64,000 nucleotides of DNA from Cordia subcordata. Its lineage: Eukaryota > Streptophyta > Magnoliopsida > Boraginales > Cordiaceae. Location of the stretch: contig JAPTOF010000019.1 of the NCBI GenBank assembly GCA_028554755.1, positions 7,264,001-7,328,000 of the forward strand, read 5' to 3'. Positions 22,901 to 35,343 of the stretch are shown piece after piece. The position numbers and the translations under genes were made by a program. Under the pieces are notes generated by a model. The model did not search any database and was not told where the DNA came from. It saw nothing but the letters and a program-made list of their open reading frames with translations. The first letter of the stretch is position 1, and each line of letters starts with the position of its first letter.

Positions 22901-25900
22901 ACTTAGTGACAAATGAACTGATCTGTACTTCCTTATCCTTTCGACAAAATTCTCAAATTCATCCAACTTTGACATATATCGTAATCCTAGTCAAAAATCA
23001 GAGAGAATATGAAGATCAAGGGAATGAATTAAGCAGTTCCACAACCAAAATGGAAAACATTTGCCCTCTAGTAGTGTTTAAACTTTTACTACCAATCCAA
23101 GGTAACGCCACAAATTCCAGGCCACCTCTTCAAAATTTACAATATTTTGATTTCATCTCCTAATACTACTACTACATAAAGTAAAAACCACAAGCATAAC
23201 TTGGACAGGGCAAAAAGTGCAAAAGACAACTTTGCCACCCAAATCCAGCATAGCATAGTTTATGTTGCAGTTCTTTGGTGTCAAAGACAAGTAAGACCCT
23301 CTGAAGCAAAAACTAAGACGTGAAAGGGGAGCTAAACCTACAACCAACTAATAAAAGAGAGCTGTCTGGAAAAAGAAGAATTCTAAAAGTTTTCACCATA
23401 TCTTGACATGGAAAAACGCCGGGCACTGCACAAGCACAGCCTGTGAGAGGAAACAAGTAGGAACATACAACCTCATCAAATTCTACTTACAAAACGAGGG
23501 AGACAACAGAGGAGACAAATGGGAGTTTGATGTCCTCAAATTCTACTTGAGTCCATAAAATAAAGTGGCGTGCTAAGGGTTGGTTTGGATTGGCTTTCTT
23601 TAAAAGCAATTTTTTATAACTTTTTTAAAAAAGTGCTTTTTCAAGAAGCTGAAATTTTTTACCTTCTGAAAAAGCTGAAATTGTCTTTTTTCCTTTTTTC
23701 AGACTTTCAGCTTTTTTTTAAATTCAATCCAAATATTTATTGCAAAGAAGATGTGCTAGGGAAAAATCCAAAGAGGCCCTAAATGGTCTGAAAATGAAAT
23801 TGCTTTTCCATGTGAGAAGAAACATTTGTATGCTTGTGTTGGCATTATGTTTATTTTTTTGGTGATGACAAATAAGTATATTCAGGGTACCTGCATTTGA
23901 AGTATGCAAATGTTCATGCCAAATTGTAGGAGTAGGTGTATCCCATTCAAATACTTGGGCTCCGAGATGAGATGCCACTGCATGGACGGTCGCCTATAAG
24001 ACATTCAGAGTCCAGTTATCATTTGTGTAAACAGTATCTTTCTCAAATTAATTCTTTTTCTTTTTTGTCTAAATGTAAATTTGTGTGAACAATATCTACA
24101 GGTAAGTTAAATAGTAACTTGTCTAGCATTACTTTAACTAGCCTGAATAGCATAGTGCAGAGAAGAATGGTATCAACATACAGATTTTCCAGCTCCAGCT
24201 GGTCCAGCAATCAGAAGAACAAAATTGCATCTTTTGTCCTGCGCCCCACAGAGAAACAAGTTTGCAACACAATAGGAGGAAAGGAAAAGAACAACAAAAT
24301 GAACGGACAATAAAGCCAAGCTTCAGCTATAAAATAAGTCATCCCCTGCGTTGTAGTGACAACACAAGAATCATTATGGCACAAAAGTAAGAACAAAGAA
24401 CCCAAAGTGGATTTCATCTGGGACAAGCATTTCCCTAAGAATGAACAAAGACGAACGGTAGAATGGCACCATCAACATTTCCAAGAAGAAGAAACTAAGA
24501 ACCAAAATGGACTGCGACCAGACAAGCATTTCCCCAAGAATGAAGAAAGAGGAATGCTGGAATTGCAACGTAAACATTTGCAAGAATAGAGCAATACCAA
24601 TGAACTTATCAATCTTCCTTCAAACCAATTTTTAACTTCTTCAATCTGCAAAATAAGAAAATAAAACTTTTCATATGCTATACCTATGTTAATTATCAAA
24701 GACAGAGAAGTATATACCTTCTTTTTATGAACAGCAAGAGCTTCCAAAGATTGAGGCTTATACTTGTCTACCCATAAATCTTCATTCCTTTGACGACCTA
24801 AATAAATAAATATTTAGTTTTAATTTACCAATCATGGAAAACAAAACGGCAAGAATGAACATTCTGAAAGCAAAAAGTTCAAACTGCATAAAAAATCAAC
24901 AATACACAAAATTGAGGACCAAATGATACATTACAACAAAAAAATGAATACATGAAATCTTAAACTTCAAGACTAGCATACCAGCAACTACCTTGAACCC
25001 AGCGATCCCTTCATCAAATTCCTCACAGAACCGTTTGATCTGCAATCATTCACTGAAGTCAAATTCCAAGAACAGAAGTTCAAAAAGATAATAAAAAAAT
25101 TTTAGAACCTTAACATAATTTTGCAAATGTCAAGTAATCTATCATTTTCCATCATTCCTTTCCTATTATATTTCTTTTTGACTCTAATCTTGTACAAGTC
25201 TCTCGTTATTGAATTTACGCGCTTGGCACTATTCAGGCTAGCTAATTTTTTCACTAAAAAGACCCCGAATTATGTAGCGCTGCTGCTCATCATTGAAGGC
25301 ACATATAGACAAGCATTCGCAGTATCGTAGTAACCTTAGCAGCACAAAATAGACAAGCACAACCACAGATCAACTTATAGAATCTTCATTATCCCGAGAG
25401 AACAAAGGTTTATCTACTAAACAGACAATGTCAAAGCCACAGCTTGAGCATTCCCATTTCCATTTATACACTCAGAATAGAATCAGAGTTATAGTAATGA
25501 AGCCGTCTCGTCCTCGAAAAGTGCTACACCAAATATAGCTCAAGAACCAATCATCCACACACCTCATTTTAGCACATACATAATTAAGAGGCACCATTAT
25601 TTAGCGTGATAATGCAAATCCCATCCAAAAATATGGTACATTGAACAACTATAAGCTTTAAAAAAATAATAGAGAATAATTAATAAAAGAAAGCATCATT
25701 GTTTACCTCATCAAAGCCATTAGCATGCGAACGTTCTTGCAATCGAGAACAAGAACTCGAAATCAGGCCCCTCTTAGCCCTCTTAGGGTTTACTGCGGAA
25801 GCTGATTTTGGTACTCTTTTGGGTTTTGATTTAATCGAAAAATCTTCATCTTCTTCATCATCATCTGATATGGTTATGGTGGCGTTCCTCTTTCCCCTCC

Positions 25901-25904
25901 CCAT
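19950..25904 (-). CDS. RAD17: RAD17, clamp loader of the 9-1-1 DNA damage checkpoint
   Basis: Twelve exons (25707-25904, 24982-25039, 24718-24797, 24598-24645, 24182-24238, 23891-23993, 22676-22986, 22235-22589, 21580-21705, 20524-20722, 20387-20447, 19950-20198) encode 614 residues. RAD17 replaces RFC1 in the clamp loader that places the RAD9-RAD1-HUS1 ring on damaged DNA in the nucleus. Visible are a basic N-terminus, [21 protein letters not shown], Walker A GPAGAGKS at 140-147, a Walker B-like VILLIDDLP at 217-225, [12 protein letters not shown] in the AAA lid region, and an acidic C-terminus. The small-exon junctions (24598-25039) and the start of the last exon are the least certain. Intron 6 contains an AT-rich MITE (23576-23780). 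Convergent with the DUF632 gene; divergent from DHQS. Confidence 0.92.
23576..23780. mobile_element. Copy of the AT-rich MITE family in RAD17 intron 6 (copy c)
   Basis: The left end reads AGGGTTGGTTTGGATTGGC and the right end AAATCCAAAGAGGCCCT, imperfect inverted repeats. Internal AGAAGCTGAAATTTT / AAAAGCTGAAATTG blocks match other copies. It is 205 bp, intronic, and distant from the splice sites. Confidence 0.65.
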
Positions 25905-27148
25905 TTCCAGAAATAAAAATTGAAAACCCTAATTAATCAATTTTAGGATTATATATATATATATGCCTATATATGCGCGTATATATAATTTTGGTTTCGT
26001 AAGCTTCGAGGGAAAAAGGGCGGGTATTTTTCGTTTTTTGGAGGGAGAGCAACTAAGCGTAGCTTGGAAGCCATTGAGGTAAGGACGTTCTTGTAAATAA
26101 ACATAAGAGCGGAGGATATTATCGTAATTCTGAAAATCTACTCTAAAATTTGTAAAGAAGTGAATATGATGTGTTTGATGTTACGCATCGGATTGTTTGT
26201 TTATATGAGATAAAGATACTAGCAGCTTGATACCATGTTGATAGATAATGTGAATATTATAACATGTGTCTAAAGTTAGTGATAACAATGTCGGTTCAAA
26301 TTCGTGAATATTTACATTAACAAGTACGAGAATTTAAACTAAATGCACTGATAAAAAAGCCAAGCGTGTAACTGACAAACGTTCGAATGAGTGTTAATCA
26401 AAAACTTAAATAATAACATGTCCGCACCTACTAAACATCCGAGGAAATTACACTATGAGAAGTTCTCAAACCTCTAGAAAAAGTCACAATTAACCCATCT
26501 TAGGCTTAGCATGCATAGTTTTGCGTGAGTCAACCTACTATCTTAGAAGGATGTATCATCTACCTCTTTTTAGCGTAAATAATTTGGCCAATAGCCAACT
26601 ACCGTTATCATTAGTCATGCCACTTGATTTATCCTATAAATATGTCTAAATATACCATTGTAAAAATAAGTCATCTTTAGTCGTCTTTTCCTTAAGCTTT
26701 TTCCTAAATCCTCTGTTAACTTAAGCATCATAATCCCTGTTACTTATCTTTTTTGCAAGTCTCCGATAACCAGAATAGCTTTGTCGAACATCGACTTTCA
26801 TGAGGCACATTTGAATAGCTACCTCTTTATTCTGCTACACAATCAATCTGTGCTTGGGCCTTTTACAACACTCAATACTAGCAGACAATATCATACAAGC
26901 TCAATATAATGGAAACAGTTGAGCAACCTTTTCGAGGCTTTGCGTTTGCGGACTACTTGTATGAGTGGGAGAGATCCTTGCTTTAATATGATGGGCCTCA
27001 AAATACGATTGCAATCTTATTTGATTGTTGTAATTAATGCAAGAGCTACCTTTTCAATGAACATATATCAAAGTTTGGGTCCTTGAGAACTTGCTAACAC
27101 AATAATGCACGAGATGTGGAATTCGACTTCATACCACTACTGGGGTCT
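25905..27148. other. RAD17 upstream region and spacer
   Basis: Just upstream of the RAD17 start, + strand 25925 onward reads AAACCCTAATTAATC, and a TATATATATA block lies at about 25952-25964. Both are plausible core-promoter features of RAD17 on the - strand. The rest, to 27148, has no recognisable gene or repeat. Confidence 0.4.
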
Positions 27149-27404
27149 TCCTATGCCTTTTCCTTTTTTTTTTTTTTATTAGATGACAAAAAAAATTCAA
27201 CTGATGGAGCTCGACCAACGATACACCCAGCAGAACCCAACTATCAACTAGTAAATTTTGAATATATAGTACGTCCCCTATACTATGCACCAATTAAGTC
27301 AAGAGCACTCAATCCAATAAAATTTTAATCATGAACGTTGTCCGTATCCAACTCTTACACTTGAGGGATCCGACATCGTTAGGGACCTCCTATGCCTTTC
27401 CCTT
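27149..27404 (-). mobile_element. SINE, minus orientation, with 17-bp target duplication
   Basis: The body (27166-27387) is flanked by TCCTATGCCTTTTCCTT (27149-27165) and TCCTATGCCTTTCCCTT (27388-27404), a 17-bp duplication with one mismatch. On the - strand the element ends in an A-rich tail (poly-T at + 27166-27178). Its 3' half, with GGGGACGTACTATATA, GGTCGAGCTCCATCAGTTG and a terminal TTTTGTC block, matches copies at 48487 and 60600. No coding capacity. This layout is diagnostic of LINE-mobilised retroposition. Confidence 0.75.
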
Positions 27405-28289
27405 GCATTTGTTGGTCAAGTAGTGATTGCCATCCAATCCTTGATGTTGAACCTTCTCTTATGACATGTGATGTGAAGCTTTTAAAATCATACACTTCTT
27501 TTAATACTATAAAATGTGTGTCAATTTTTAGATGATTTACGCGGTAATTAACAAATCTCAAAATCAATAAGATGATGTTTCCATTGCTAGAATAAGATTC
27601 AAATTCTTAAACTGAATGATGATTATTTTTGCATAGCTATTTGTGCATAAAGAAAAAGAAAAGTTTTTGATGTACAAGGTAAAATACTCTCTATGGTGGA
27701 ACAAGGTTTGTTTTGAAGAATAGAAAAGATTCATCTATCTTGATCAAAGAACAACTTCAATTAAGAGTTGAATATTACAAAGAAAATGCTTAATTAATAG
27801 AAAATTCTTCTACACATTCGTGCAAACGATTAACTCTGATTACAGAAAAAAAAAATAAAAAAACTCCACCTGTATTGTAACAGATGATTTTATGATTTGG
27901 TAGAGAAATCAGACACAAAAAAAAATGTTAATACAAAAGAAATAAAATGAACATGTGTACTGTATCTAAACCTTTGCTTATACAAGATTTTTCCAACATA
28001 ATAGGTCACATTTTTTCCCTGTGAACTTGCAAATAAATAATAGAAGGACACCAAACTTAACTAAAAAGAAAAATCTGAAAAATAAAATTGAAGACCCATA
28101 ATACTGTATGGTAATCTTGATTGGTTTTTTCTAAAAATGTTTTTTCATAACATCTATAAGAAATAATTTTTAAATGCTAAATTTCTGTCTTTTAAAAAAA
28201 TATAAAATTTGAGTTTTTTTTCTTCCAGAATTTTAACTATTTTTGAAAATTATTTCAAATATTTTTTAATATATATATATATATATATA
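27405..28289. other. Spacer with a possible truncated AT-rich MITE
   Basis: No gene is visible. About 28110-28260 has TTGATTGGTTTTTTCTAAAAAT and AATTTTAAC blocks that weakly resemble the left part of the AT-rich MITE family, perhaps cut by the foldback element that follows. 28269-28289 is a TA run. Confidence 0.3.
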
Positions 28290-29176
28290 GGGTGAATTAT
28301 TCAAGTCCCGTTGTGGTTTGATAAATATATACATATATACCTTATGATTACAAAATTAACTAAGTCATCTCCTGTGATTTTAATGAGGGTATACATAGAC
28401 CTCTTCCGTTAATTTTTCCATCCAAAATAACTTGTTTTGACATGCACGAGTGATCTGTGCGATTTTGCTTTATTTTTTCATAATAAATGCATTAAATAAG
28501 TTTTTTTACCCTTAATTTGTTTAAAAACTAAAAAATAGCAACTAAATTAAAAAAAGAAAAAGAAAAAAAAAATCCACCATCCCTGCCAACCCACCCCCAA
28601 CCCCAGCCACCCCGGACCCCACCATCCCTTACCACCCCTGCCAACACACCCTCAACCCCTGCCACCCCACCCCCACGCCCGTCCCCACCACTCCCCGCGA
28701 CCCCCACCCTCGTCGTCACCACACGCGGCCAACCCCATCCCCGTCACCGCCACCCCAACCCCTCACAGTAGCGCTCCCCCTCCCCCCCCACCGACGCCGC
28801 CTCTCAACCTCACAACCCCCACCCCCATGCAGCAACCCCCACCCTCTAATGGCCCCCCTTAACCCAGCAATCCCTACCCCCACGCCCCAATGCCCCGCAA
28901 ACCCCATGCAGCACCCCACACCAAATGACCTCCTGGTTTCTTTTTTTTTTTTTTTGCTGATTTTTTTAATTAGATACAAATAAAATAAGTTTTTCATGGG
29001 ATAAAATAAGGGTAAAATAGGTATTTAATTAAAATTTGTCGAAAAATTAATGATAATTAACTTTAGAGGACATGTGTACCTTTTCAAAAAATATAAAAAA
29101 ATATTTCACCAATTTTTAAATTATAAGGGGGTATTGTACGTGTATCGTAAATCAAAGGGATTTATGCAATTCACCC
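28290..29176. mobile_element. Foldback element with a C-rich core
   Basis: The left end GGGTGAATTATTCAAGTCCC is matched by the reverse complement of the right end, GGGTGAATTGCATAAATCCC. Similarity continues inward (for example TTTGATAAATATATAC facing GTGTATCGTAAATCAAA, and CATAGACCTCTT facing AGAGGACATGTG). Arms are about 250 bp, AT-rich, and flank a C-rich core at 28573-28930. No transposase is present. The terminal sequence resembles plant MULE-type termini. It sits in TA/TG microsatellite DNA, so its target duplication cannot be read. Confidence 0.6.
28573..28930. repeat. C-rich strand-asymmetric tract
   Basis: About 350 bp in which the + strand is dominated by CCCC blocks joined by CA, CTGCCA or AT, with very few Gs. 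Irregular units such as CACCCCTGCCA and ACCCCCACC recur. The - strand therefore carries dozens of GGG/GGGG runs and fits G-quadruplex consensus over its length. Open frames here are composition artefacts. Confidence 0.8.

Positions 29177-29222
<46 letters not shown>
29177..29222. repeat. (TG)n(TA)n microsatellite upstream of DHQS
   Basis: GTGTGTGTGT followed by a TA run, 210-260 bp upstream of the DHQS start. It lies directly against the end of the foldback element. Confidence 0.9.
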
Positions 29223-29226
<4 letters not shown>

Positions 29227-29435
29227 AAAAATATCAACTTAAGCAAACCCATAGCTTCAATATTTTGAAGAAGTTTGACCTTCACCTACCACAAATCTGA
29301 TCGCCTCCCCCCACCTAAACACACGCACAGACACAAAAACACACACAATAATGTTTAAACCCCACCACCTACCCACAAACTGCTGACACCACATTTTTTC
29401 TCTCTTGCATTCTCACTCCACCACCAACCACCACC

Positions 29436-32400
29436 ATGGCCGCCGCCTCCGCCTCCTCTATCTGCCCAACCCATAACACACTCTCTATCTCCACCCACCA
29501 AAACCGCCACCACAACAACAAACTTCCTTTTCCTAAAGTAGGATTTCCTTCTTCAACCGCTTACCCTAGAAGCTGCCGTGTGCAGGTGAATTACACCAGC
29601 TTCCTTGTTACGGCGGCAGCAACGCCGGTGATGGATCAGTCAGTTAGCAAAACGGGTCCGAAGGTGCCCACAACTGTGGAGGTGGATTTGGGTGATCGGA
29701 GCTACCCGATTTATATCGGGTCTGGGCTGCTTGATGAACCCGAACTGCTTCAGAGGTACTTTGCTAATTCATATTGCTCAATTCACGTGCGATGATACAG
29801 AGTGAAAATGTGTTGGAAAACTAAAATAAAAAGGTAAATATTGACCTAGAACATAAATTGTAACGTTATTTGCAATGTTAAAGTATACTCGTTCAGTTTA
29901 TAATGGCTCGGGTTTGAATATTTTACGCGTCATTTTATTCGATATGCTAGCAGTATGGATCAGATCATGACACTATATCTCAAATTTGGAGATAAATTGC
30001 TTGGAGATCGCAGTATAATGTTCATTTGTTGTGTCATGCAATTTAAAGTTAATTTGAGCTTTCAATTCTAATATCTTTATTTTGTTATATATTATGGTTC
30101 TACGATTGTTGCAAAAAGTTATGGAAGATGTTAAGTGCTTAATTATCATTTCAGAGTTTCAACTCACATATCTGTTGAATAGACATGATTCCCATGTTTC
30201 AGTGCCCGAGCTGTGTCATGTCGTACCCTTTAGAAATTTGTCGTGTCAGTGTTGCTGCATCTGTGTCCCTGCAACATTGTTTCGAAGATCCCTTTAGATT
30301 CATCGATGTCTACTAGGCTGTCAGATACAGCATTTCACTTGTTTCATGTGGCAGTCAATTGACAGTGTGAAATATAAACAGTTGCGTTGTGTTTGCCAAC
30401 TCTTCTTATCAGTCCATATTCTTGATCATTTCATGTTAATATTTTAATCCTATTTTTGAGAAATTGAAGAATCAATTAGATTGATTACTAAAAGATTATT
30501 GTGAATTTGCCCTCTTCAGGATGGCATCTCTGTCCAGAATGAAGTTAGTTCACATAGTGGGTTATTAAATTGTCTGTCGTGTAATTTGGACAGCATCAAT
30601 GATGGTCCTCGAATTTTGGATCAACTTATATCTAATGTTGGCACAAAACGCCAAAGTTTTGAAATTTCATTGTTTTAATCTGACTATTTTCTTTGCATGC
30701 TTTCATCTTGCTGGGGCAGTTATTGAAGCCTAAATTCACATTCCCCACTTTTTTTTGTCTTACATTTTTGTGGTTTTATATAATGCATGTAGCAAAAATT
30801 AAAATTTTCTGTTGTATTGTTTTTCTAGTATCATCAATTCCTGTTGTTAATTCTCATACTTCTCTTCTATTTTCTAGGCATATTCATGGGAAGAAAGTCC
30901 TGGTAGTGACCAACACCACGGTTGCACCGTTGTATCTGGATAAAACTGTTAGTGCTTTAACAGATGGAAATCCCAATGTCACCGCTGAGAGTGTGATTCT
31001 GCCAGATGGTGAGCAATTCAAAGATATGGTAAGTATCTTAGGATTATACTTGATTTAACCTATAGACACAGGCAGTATGTATATGGTAGGTTTATGCATT
31101 TGCACATATCTTTGCAGGATACTCTGATGAAAGTCTTCGATAAGGCAATTGAGTCGCGATTGGACCGACGTTGTACGTTTGTTGCCCTTGGTGGTGGAGT
31201 TATTGGTGATATGTGTGGATATGCTGCTGCGTCCTACCTTCGTGGTGTCAATTTCATACAAATTCCTACAACTGTTATGGCCCAGGTTTAATCCCAGTTC
31301 ATGTTTTATCCATCCTATACTTTTAAATGTTATGCATCTAGCATTTCTTCTTGTCAACTTGATAAAAACTTCTCCTTGTAACTTCCTGCTTTTAGGTAGA
31401 TTCTTCTGTTGGGGGCAAAACTGGAATAAACCACCGTCTTGGGAAAAATTTAATTGGTGCTTTCTACCAGCCACAGTGTGTTCTTATAGACACTGACACA
31501 TTGAACACATTACCAGATAGAGAATTGGCATCCGGACTTGCAGAGGTTGTAAAATATGGGCTTATCAGAGATGCTGAATTTTTTGAGTGGCAAGAAAAGA
31601 ATATGGATGCTTTGTTGGCTAGGTGAATATTATTCTTTTTATATTTATCACACTCATTTTGTTTATCATATATCTTTGGACAGCTGCAACTACTGTAAAT
31701 CTTGGAGTGTGTTCTTCCTTTATTGCAACATAAAGTGTAGCGTAATTTCTACTCGAAATTCACCTTTCACTTAATTTGCGTCTCTTCTTTGCAGGGATCC
31801 AGATGCATTTGCTTATGCTATTAAGCGGTCATGTGAAAACAAAGCTGAAGTTGTGTCTTTAGATGAGAAGGAAAGTGGGTTGAGAGCAACACTGAACTTG
31901 GGTCACACCTTTGGCCATGTATGTAGTGCAGTTTCATACTCAAACATAATTTCCTTGGAGCTCGAAAGCTTGCTTTTGATTCTATAGTATGTGGTTTCTC
32001 AGGACTTGTATATGTCCTCACTTTCTATTGGCAATTGATATGTTGCTTGATATATTAAATGTGTCAATGAGGCTTGGTATCTAGCAACATGTTTTCTTCT
32101 TATGATATATGGGCCCATTTAGTTTGGTGTTTTGTCCTCCCCACAGAAAACACTTCTTTTTTTGTTTTCCATAAAAAAGCATTTTCTTTCTGTATTGAGT
32201 ATTTGAATTGACTTTCAGAAAAAATCATAACAAATTGAGCTTTTCTCCAGAATCTAGAAATTTGAGCTTCTCGAAAGAACACTTGTACCAAAAGCTATAC
32301 AAAAATAGTTTTTGAAAAGCCAATCCTTACAAGCCCTGTAGTTACCTATAAGTATTTTGGCTCATTTATGACTGTTCTCATCTTGTGACTGCATCTTTTG

Positions 32401-33035
32401 CAGGCCATTGAGACTGGGTTTGGCTATGGACAGTGGCTTCATGGAGAAGCTGTTGCAGCTGGCACGGTATGTTTTCTATTTTTGCATATGGGCTGTTCAA
32501 TACTTCTCATCCTGTTTGCCCTTTCTTCCACTTCTCAGAATGAAGAAAATGGAAAAGAGAAAAGAATAAGCTGAAAGATATAGGAAGAGGGGGGAGGGGG
32601 GAGTGGAAAAGAGATTTATATTCTTTTCCATGTCCTATTTCTTCGTATTAAATCATTTGTTATGCCAATTTCAGGTCATGGCTGCTGACATGTCGCATCG
32701 TCTTGGTTGGATTGATGAGTCAATAGTCAAGCGGATCTATGACATATTACAACGGGCAAAATTACCAACTTCCCCTCCAGAAACCATGACCGTGGAAATG
32801 TTCAAGTCTATCATGGCGGTAAGAGAGAACCAGGTTGGTTATACTTGTAAAGATGTAACATTTGCTTCGATCTGAAACTTGCGGTATTCTTTTGAAATGC
32901 CAGGTTGATAAGAAGGTTGCTGATGGATTGTTGAGGCTCATCCTCTTGAAAGGTCCACTAGGTAACTGTGTTTTCACCGGGGACTATGATAGAGAGGCCC
33001 TTGACGAAACTCTGCGTGCATTTTGCAAGTCCTAA
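29436..33035 (+). CDS. DHQS: 3-dehydroquinate synthase, chloroplastic
   Basis: Exons 29436-29755, 30878-31028, 31118-31285, 31396-31622, 31795-31918, 32404-32466, 32675-32818 and 32904-33035 give 442 residues, a usual plant length. The enzyme converts DAHP to 3-dehydroquinate, step two of the shikimate pathway in plastids, using NAD and a metal ion. Residues 1-65 are Ser-, Ala- and His-rich and act as a likely transit peptide. The core shows [59 protein letters not shown] and [11 protein letters not shown]; the Glu and two His in the last three fit the known metal-ligand positions. Residues NHRLGKN carry Arg where bacterial AroB usually has Pro; I do not read this as damage. Intron 1 is 1.1 kb and intron 5 holds a MITE. 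Convergent with VPS35. Confidence 0.97.
32111..32337. mobile_element. Copy of the AT-rich MITE family in DHQS intron 5 (copy e)
   Basis: Starts GGGCCCATTTAGTTTGGTG and ends AAAAGCCAATCCTTACAAGCCC, imperfect inverted repeats 227 bp apart. Non-coding. It lies in mid-intron, away from both splice sites. Confidence 0.55.
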
Positions 33036-33829
33036 ACCTGGTTTGGCCTAAATGTCCCCGGCATAAATTCCATCATCATAAATTTTTTGTCGCTGCTAAT
33101 GTTTACATGCTGAGAGCATCATTTTTTACCCCTGTACGTTTAGATAGCTGAGTTGTGGTGAAGTCCCTTCTTGTTGTATTATTATAGGGAGCTATGATCC
33201 AGTGAATGAATTATTGCTGCTGCAGTGATGCTTATACTATGTTTTACCTTATGAAGTGCAATGTTGTACAGTTCTTTAAAGGGAAAAAAGGAAAAGAAAA
33301 GATTGTAGCCCAACAATTAGCGTCATGTAATCAGATGATGCTTGAATGCTCCAAAGGCTGTTCTTTGTTGTGATCAACCACAAGTCAGGTCTTTGGGTAC
33401 TCGGCTGTGCTTATTTGAATGCTCATAAGCATTCAAAATAAAATGAAAAAATAAAAAACTGGTAAAAGTATTCTTTTTTTAAAAAAGTATTTTTTATAAT
33501 TATTTGGTCAGGCTTTCAAAAAAGCTGGGTTTTTAAAAAAATGTAAATATAATTTTTTTAGAAGTTAAAATTTTTAACTTATTAAAAAGTATTTTTTCTC
33601 TTCACAAAAAGTTGTAGAAGAAAAAGTTTTCGAAAAATTTATCTAAACGGGCCCCTATTCTTGGAAACTGACTTCTCAGTTCTCACGTTACGGTCTCATA
33701 CAATCATACCGTAGGGTTCACCTCGTCGGCATTACGTTCAAAGTTGGCTACAAATTTTGACATGCCACAAGTTAGGAGTGTAGATAGCATATACCCTAAA
33801 TATTATATACCAATATGGTATTGTGCATT

Positions 33830-34110
33830 TCATATTAACTCATTCACAACTTTATTATTATAAGTTCACAATTTTTTTACTATACGTTTACAATTTTTAA
33901 TTATTTACAAATTGCATCTTATATGTTTATAATTTTAATATTTTATATTCAAAACTTTTAACTGTTCAATTTACTTATCTATTACTCTTATATTATATGT
34001 TTAAAAGTTTTATATTATATATTCATAATGATTACATGTTTACAATTTTTTAAGATATGTTAACAATTTGTGAATTATATGTTCACAATCTGTAAATGAT
34101 TTCAAAACTC
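33830..34110. repeat. Degenerate AT-rich short-unit array
   Basis: Variants of TATGTTTACAATTTTT (TACGTTTACAATTTTT, TATGTTTATAATTTTA, CATGTTTACAATTTTT, TATGTTCACAATCTGT) recur every 20-45 bp about eight times, all in the same orientation. No longer unit is evident. Confidence 0.5.
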
Positions 34111-34427
34111 GCAGTCGAAAGTGCTACCAATGTCCAATCAACGATCGAATAGTTGTGTTGTGTTCATCGACCTGAAGAAAGTGAATTCGTTAAATTTCAC
34201 GTTGATCCGACGACCGGATTGCGAGATCTGTTAGGCGGTGCACTATGCTCCTTTTGGGTATATCATAATGTGAGTGCATTGTATAATTTGAGCAAGTTTG
34301 ATTTGCAAAACAGTGAAAAATCAATATTTTGTCATGTCTCTGACAATAAAAAATAAAATTCTTTTTCAAAGATAAACATATATGACTTTTTGCATACAAA
34401 ATAAAACATTTTGAATACATTTCTTCA

Positions 34428-34651
34428 AAGGCTTCTTTGAATTGGCTTTTTCAAAAGTGTCTTTTTGACAACTTCTTAAAAAAAAAATTTAGAAGCTAAA
34501 AATTTTAGCTCCTGAAAAAAATTATATTTAAACTTTTTTTAGAATTTTAACTTTTTTTTAAGTCAATCCAAATAATTATTGCAAAATCAATATATCTTTT
34601 TTTGGAAAAAAAAATGCTTTTCTTGAAAAAAGTCAATCCAAATAGATCCCC
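34428..34651. mobile_element. Copy of the AT-rich MITE family (copy g)
   Basis: Starts AGGCTTCTTTGAATTGGC and ends AAAGTCAATCCAAATAGATCCC. Internal TTTAGAAGCTAAAAATTTTAG and TTAAGTCAATCCAAATAATTATT blocks are shared with other copies. 224 bp, non-coding. Confidence 0.6.
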
Positions 34652-35343
34652 AAACCTTTGTTTTATTCTACATTTAAATTAATTTGATTTGTAATTTGTA
34701 ATTAAAATCCTCCAATTTTAAATCATTTATTTAATTTATTTAAAAATAGAACAATAGGCGTATGATTAATTTGGTTTTTATTAATTAATTATATTAAGAT
34801 GTTTTATTTTCTTACATTTTTACCTAATGTCTTAATATTGATAAAATATTCTTTTGTTTTAGTGTTCACTTTTTTATTTTTAAAATAATTTTTCTACTTC
34901 TTTTTTAAAAAATTTATCCGGTACGTTACACGAATACAAATCTAATAAAAAGAAAAGAAGAAAATAAAACACATTAACAGAAAAATAACAAGACCGGATT
35001 TTGTATTGAGTTTGTGCTCAATGGTAGCAACCTATAAAACCACCAAAGTAGCACGTCTTTACAATGACAACACTCATCGAAAAGTATTCACAAAGTATAC
35101 AAAAAAGTCTGCCTAAGTTGTAAGAAGAATACTTTGACGTGAACTCAAAAATTTGGTAAAACCTGGACATACAAGGCAAGTTTTTTGTCAGAAACATAAC
35201 AGCAGCTGACCCCAATAACTTGACATATAAAAAGACGTCCGCATCAATTATCTTGATAAAGAAGCAAAAAACCAGAATTGTTTTCTTCAAAGCCTCCTCA
35301 ATAATGAGGCTTCTTCGTTTGTTACATCGAGTTATTTCCAGAT

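Larger units (their letters stand above)
33036..35343. other. Convergent spacer between DHQS and VPS35
   Basis: Holds the 3' UTRs of both genes (DHQS to about 33270) and no coding region. It also contains two AT-rich MITE copies, about 33460-33655 (copy f, ending ATCTAAACGGGCCCC) and 34428-34651 (copy g), and a degenerate array between them at about 33830-34110. The open frame at 34153-34356 has no support as a gene. Confidence 0.5.

Noticed and set aside
28528..28997. Glycine- and tryptophan-rich open frames on the - strand
   Set aside because: They are a by-product of the C-rich tract in the foldback element. They have no family resemblance and no splice context.
31429..31449. Possible active-site change in DHQS (Arg for Pro in the NHP-GKN motif)
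   Set aside because: The neighbouring catalytic Lys and Asn are intact, and some plant DHQS proteins may carry the same residue. I cannot confirm it as a defect from sequence alone.
34153..34420. Open frames between DHQS and VPS35
   Set aside because: They partly overlap the approach to a MITE and have no conserved motif. Treated as chance frames.
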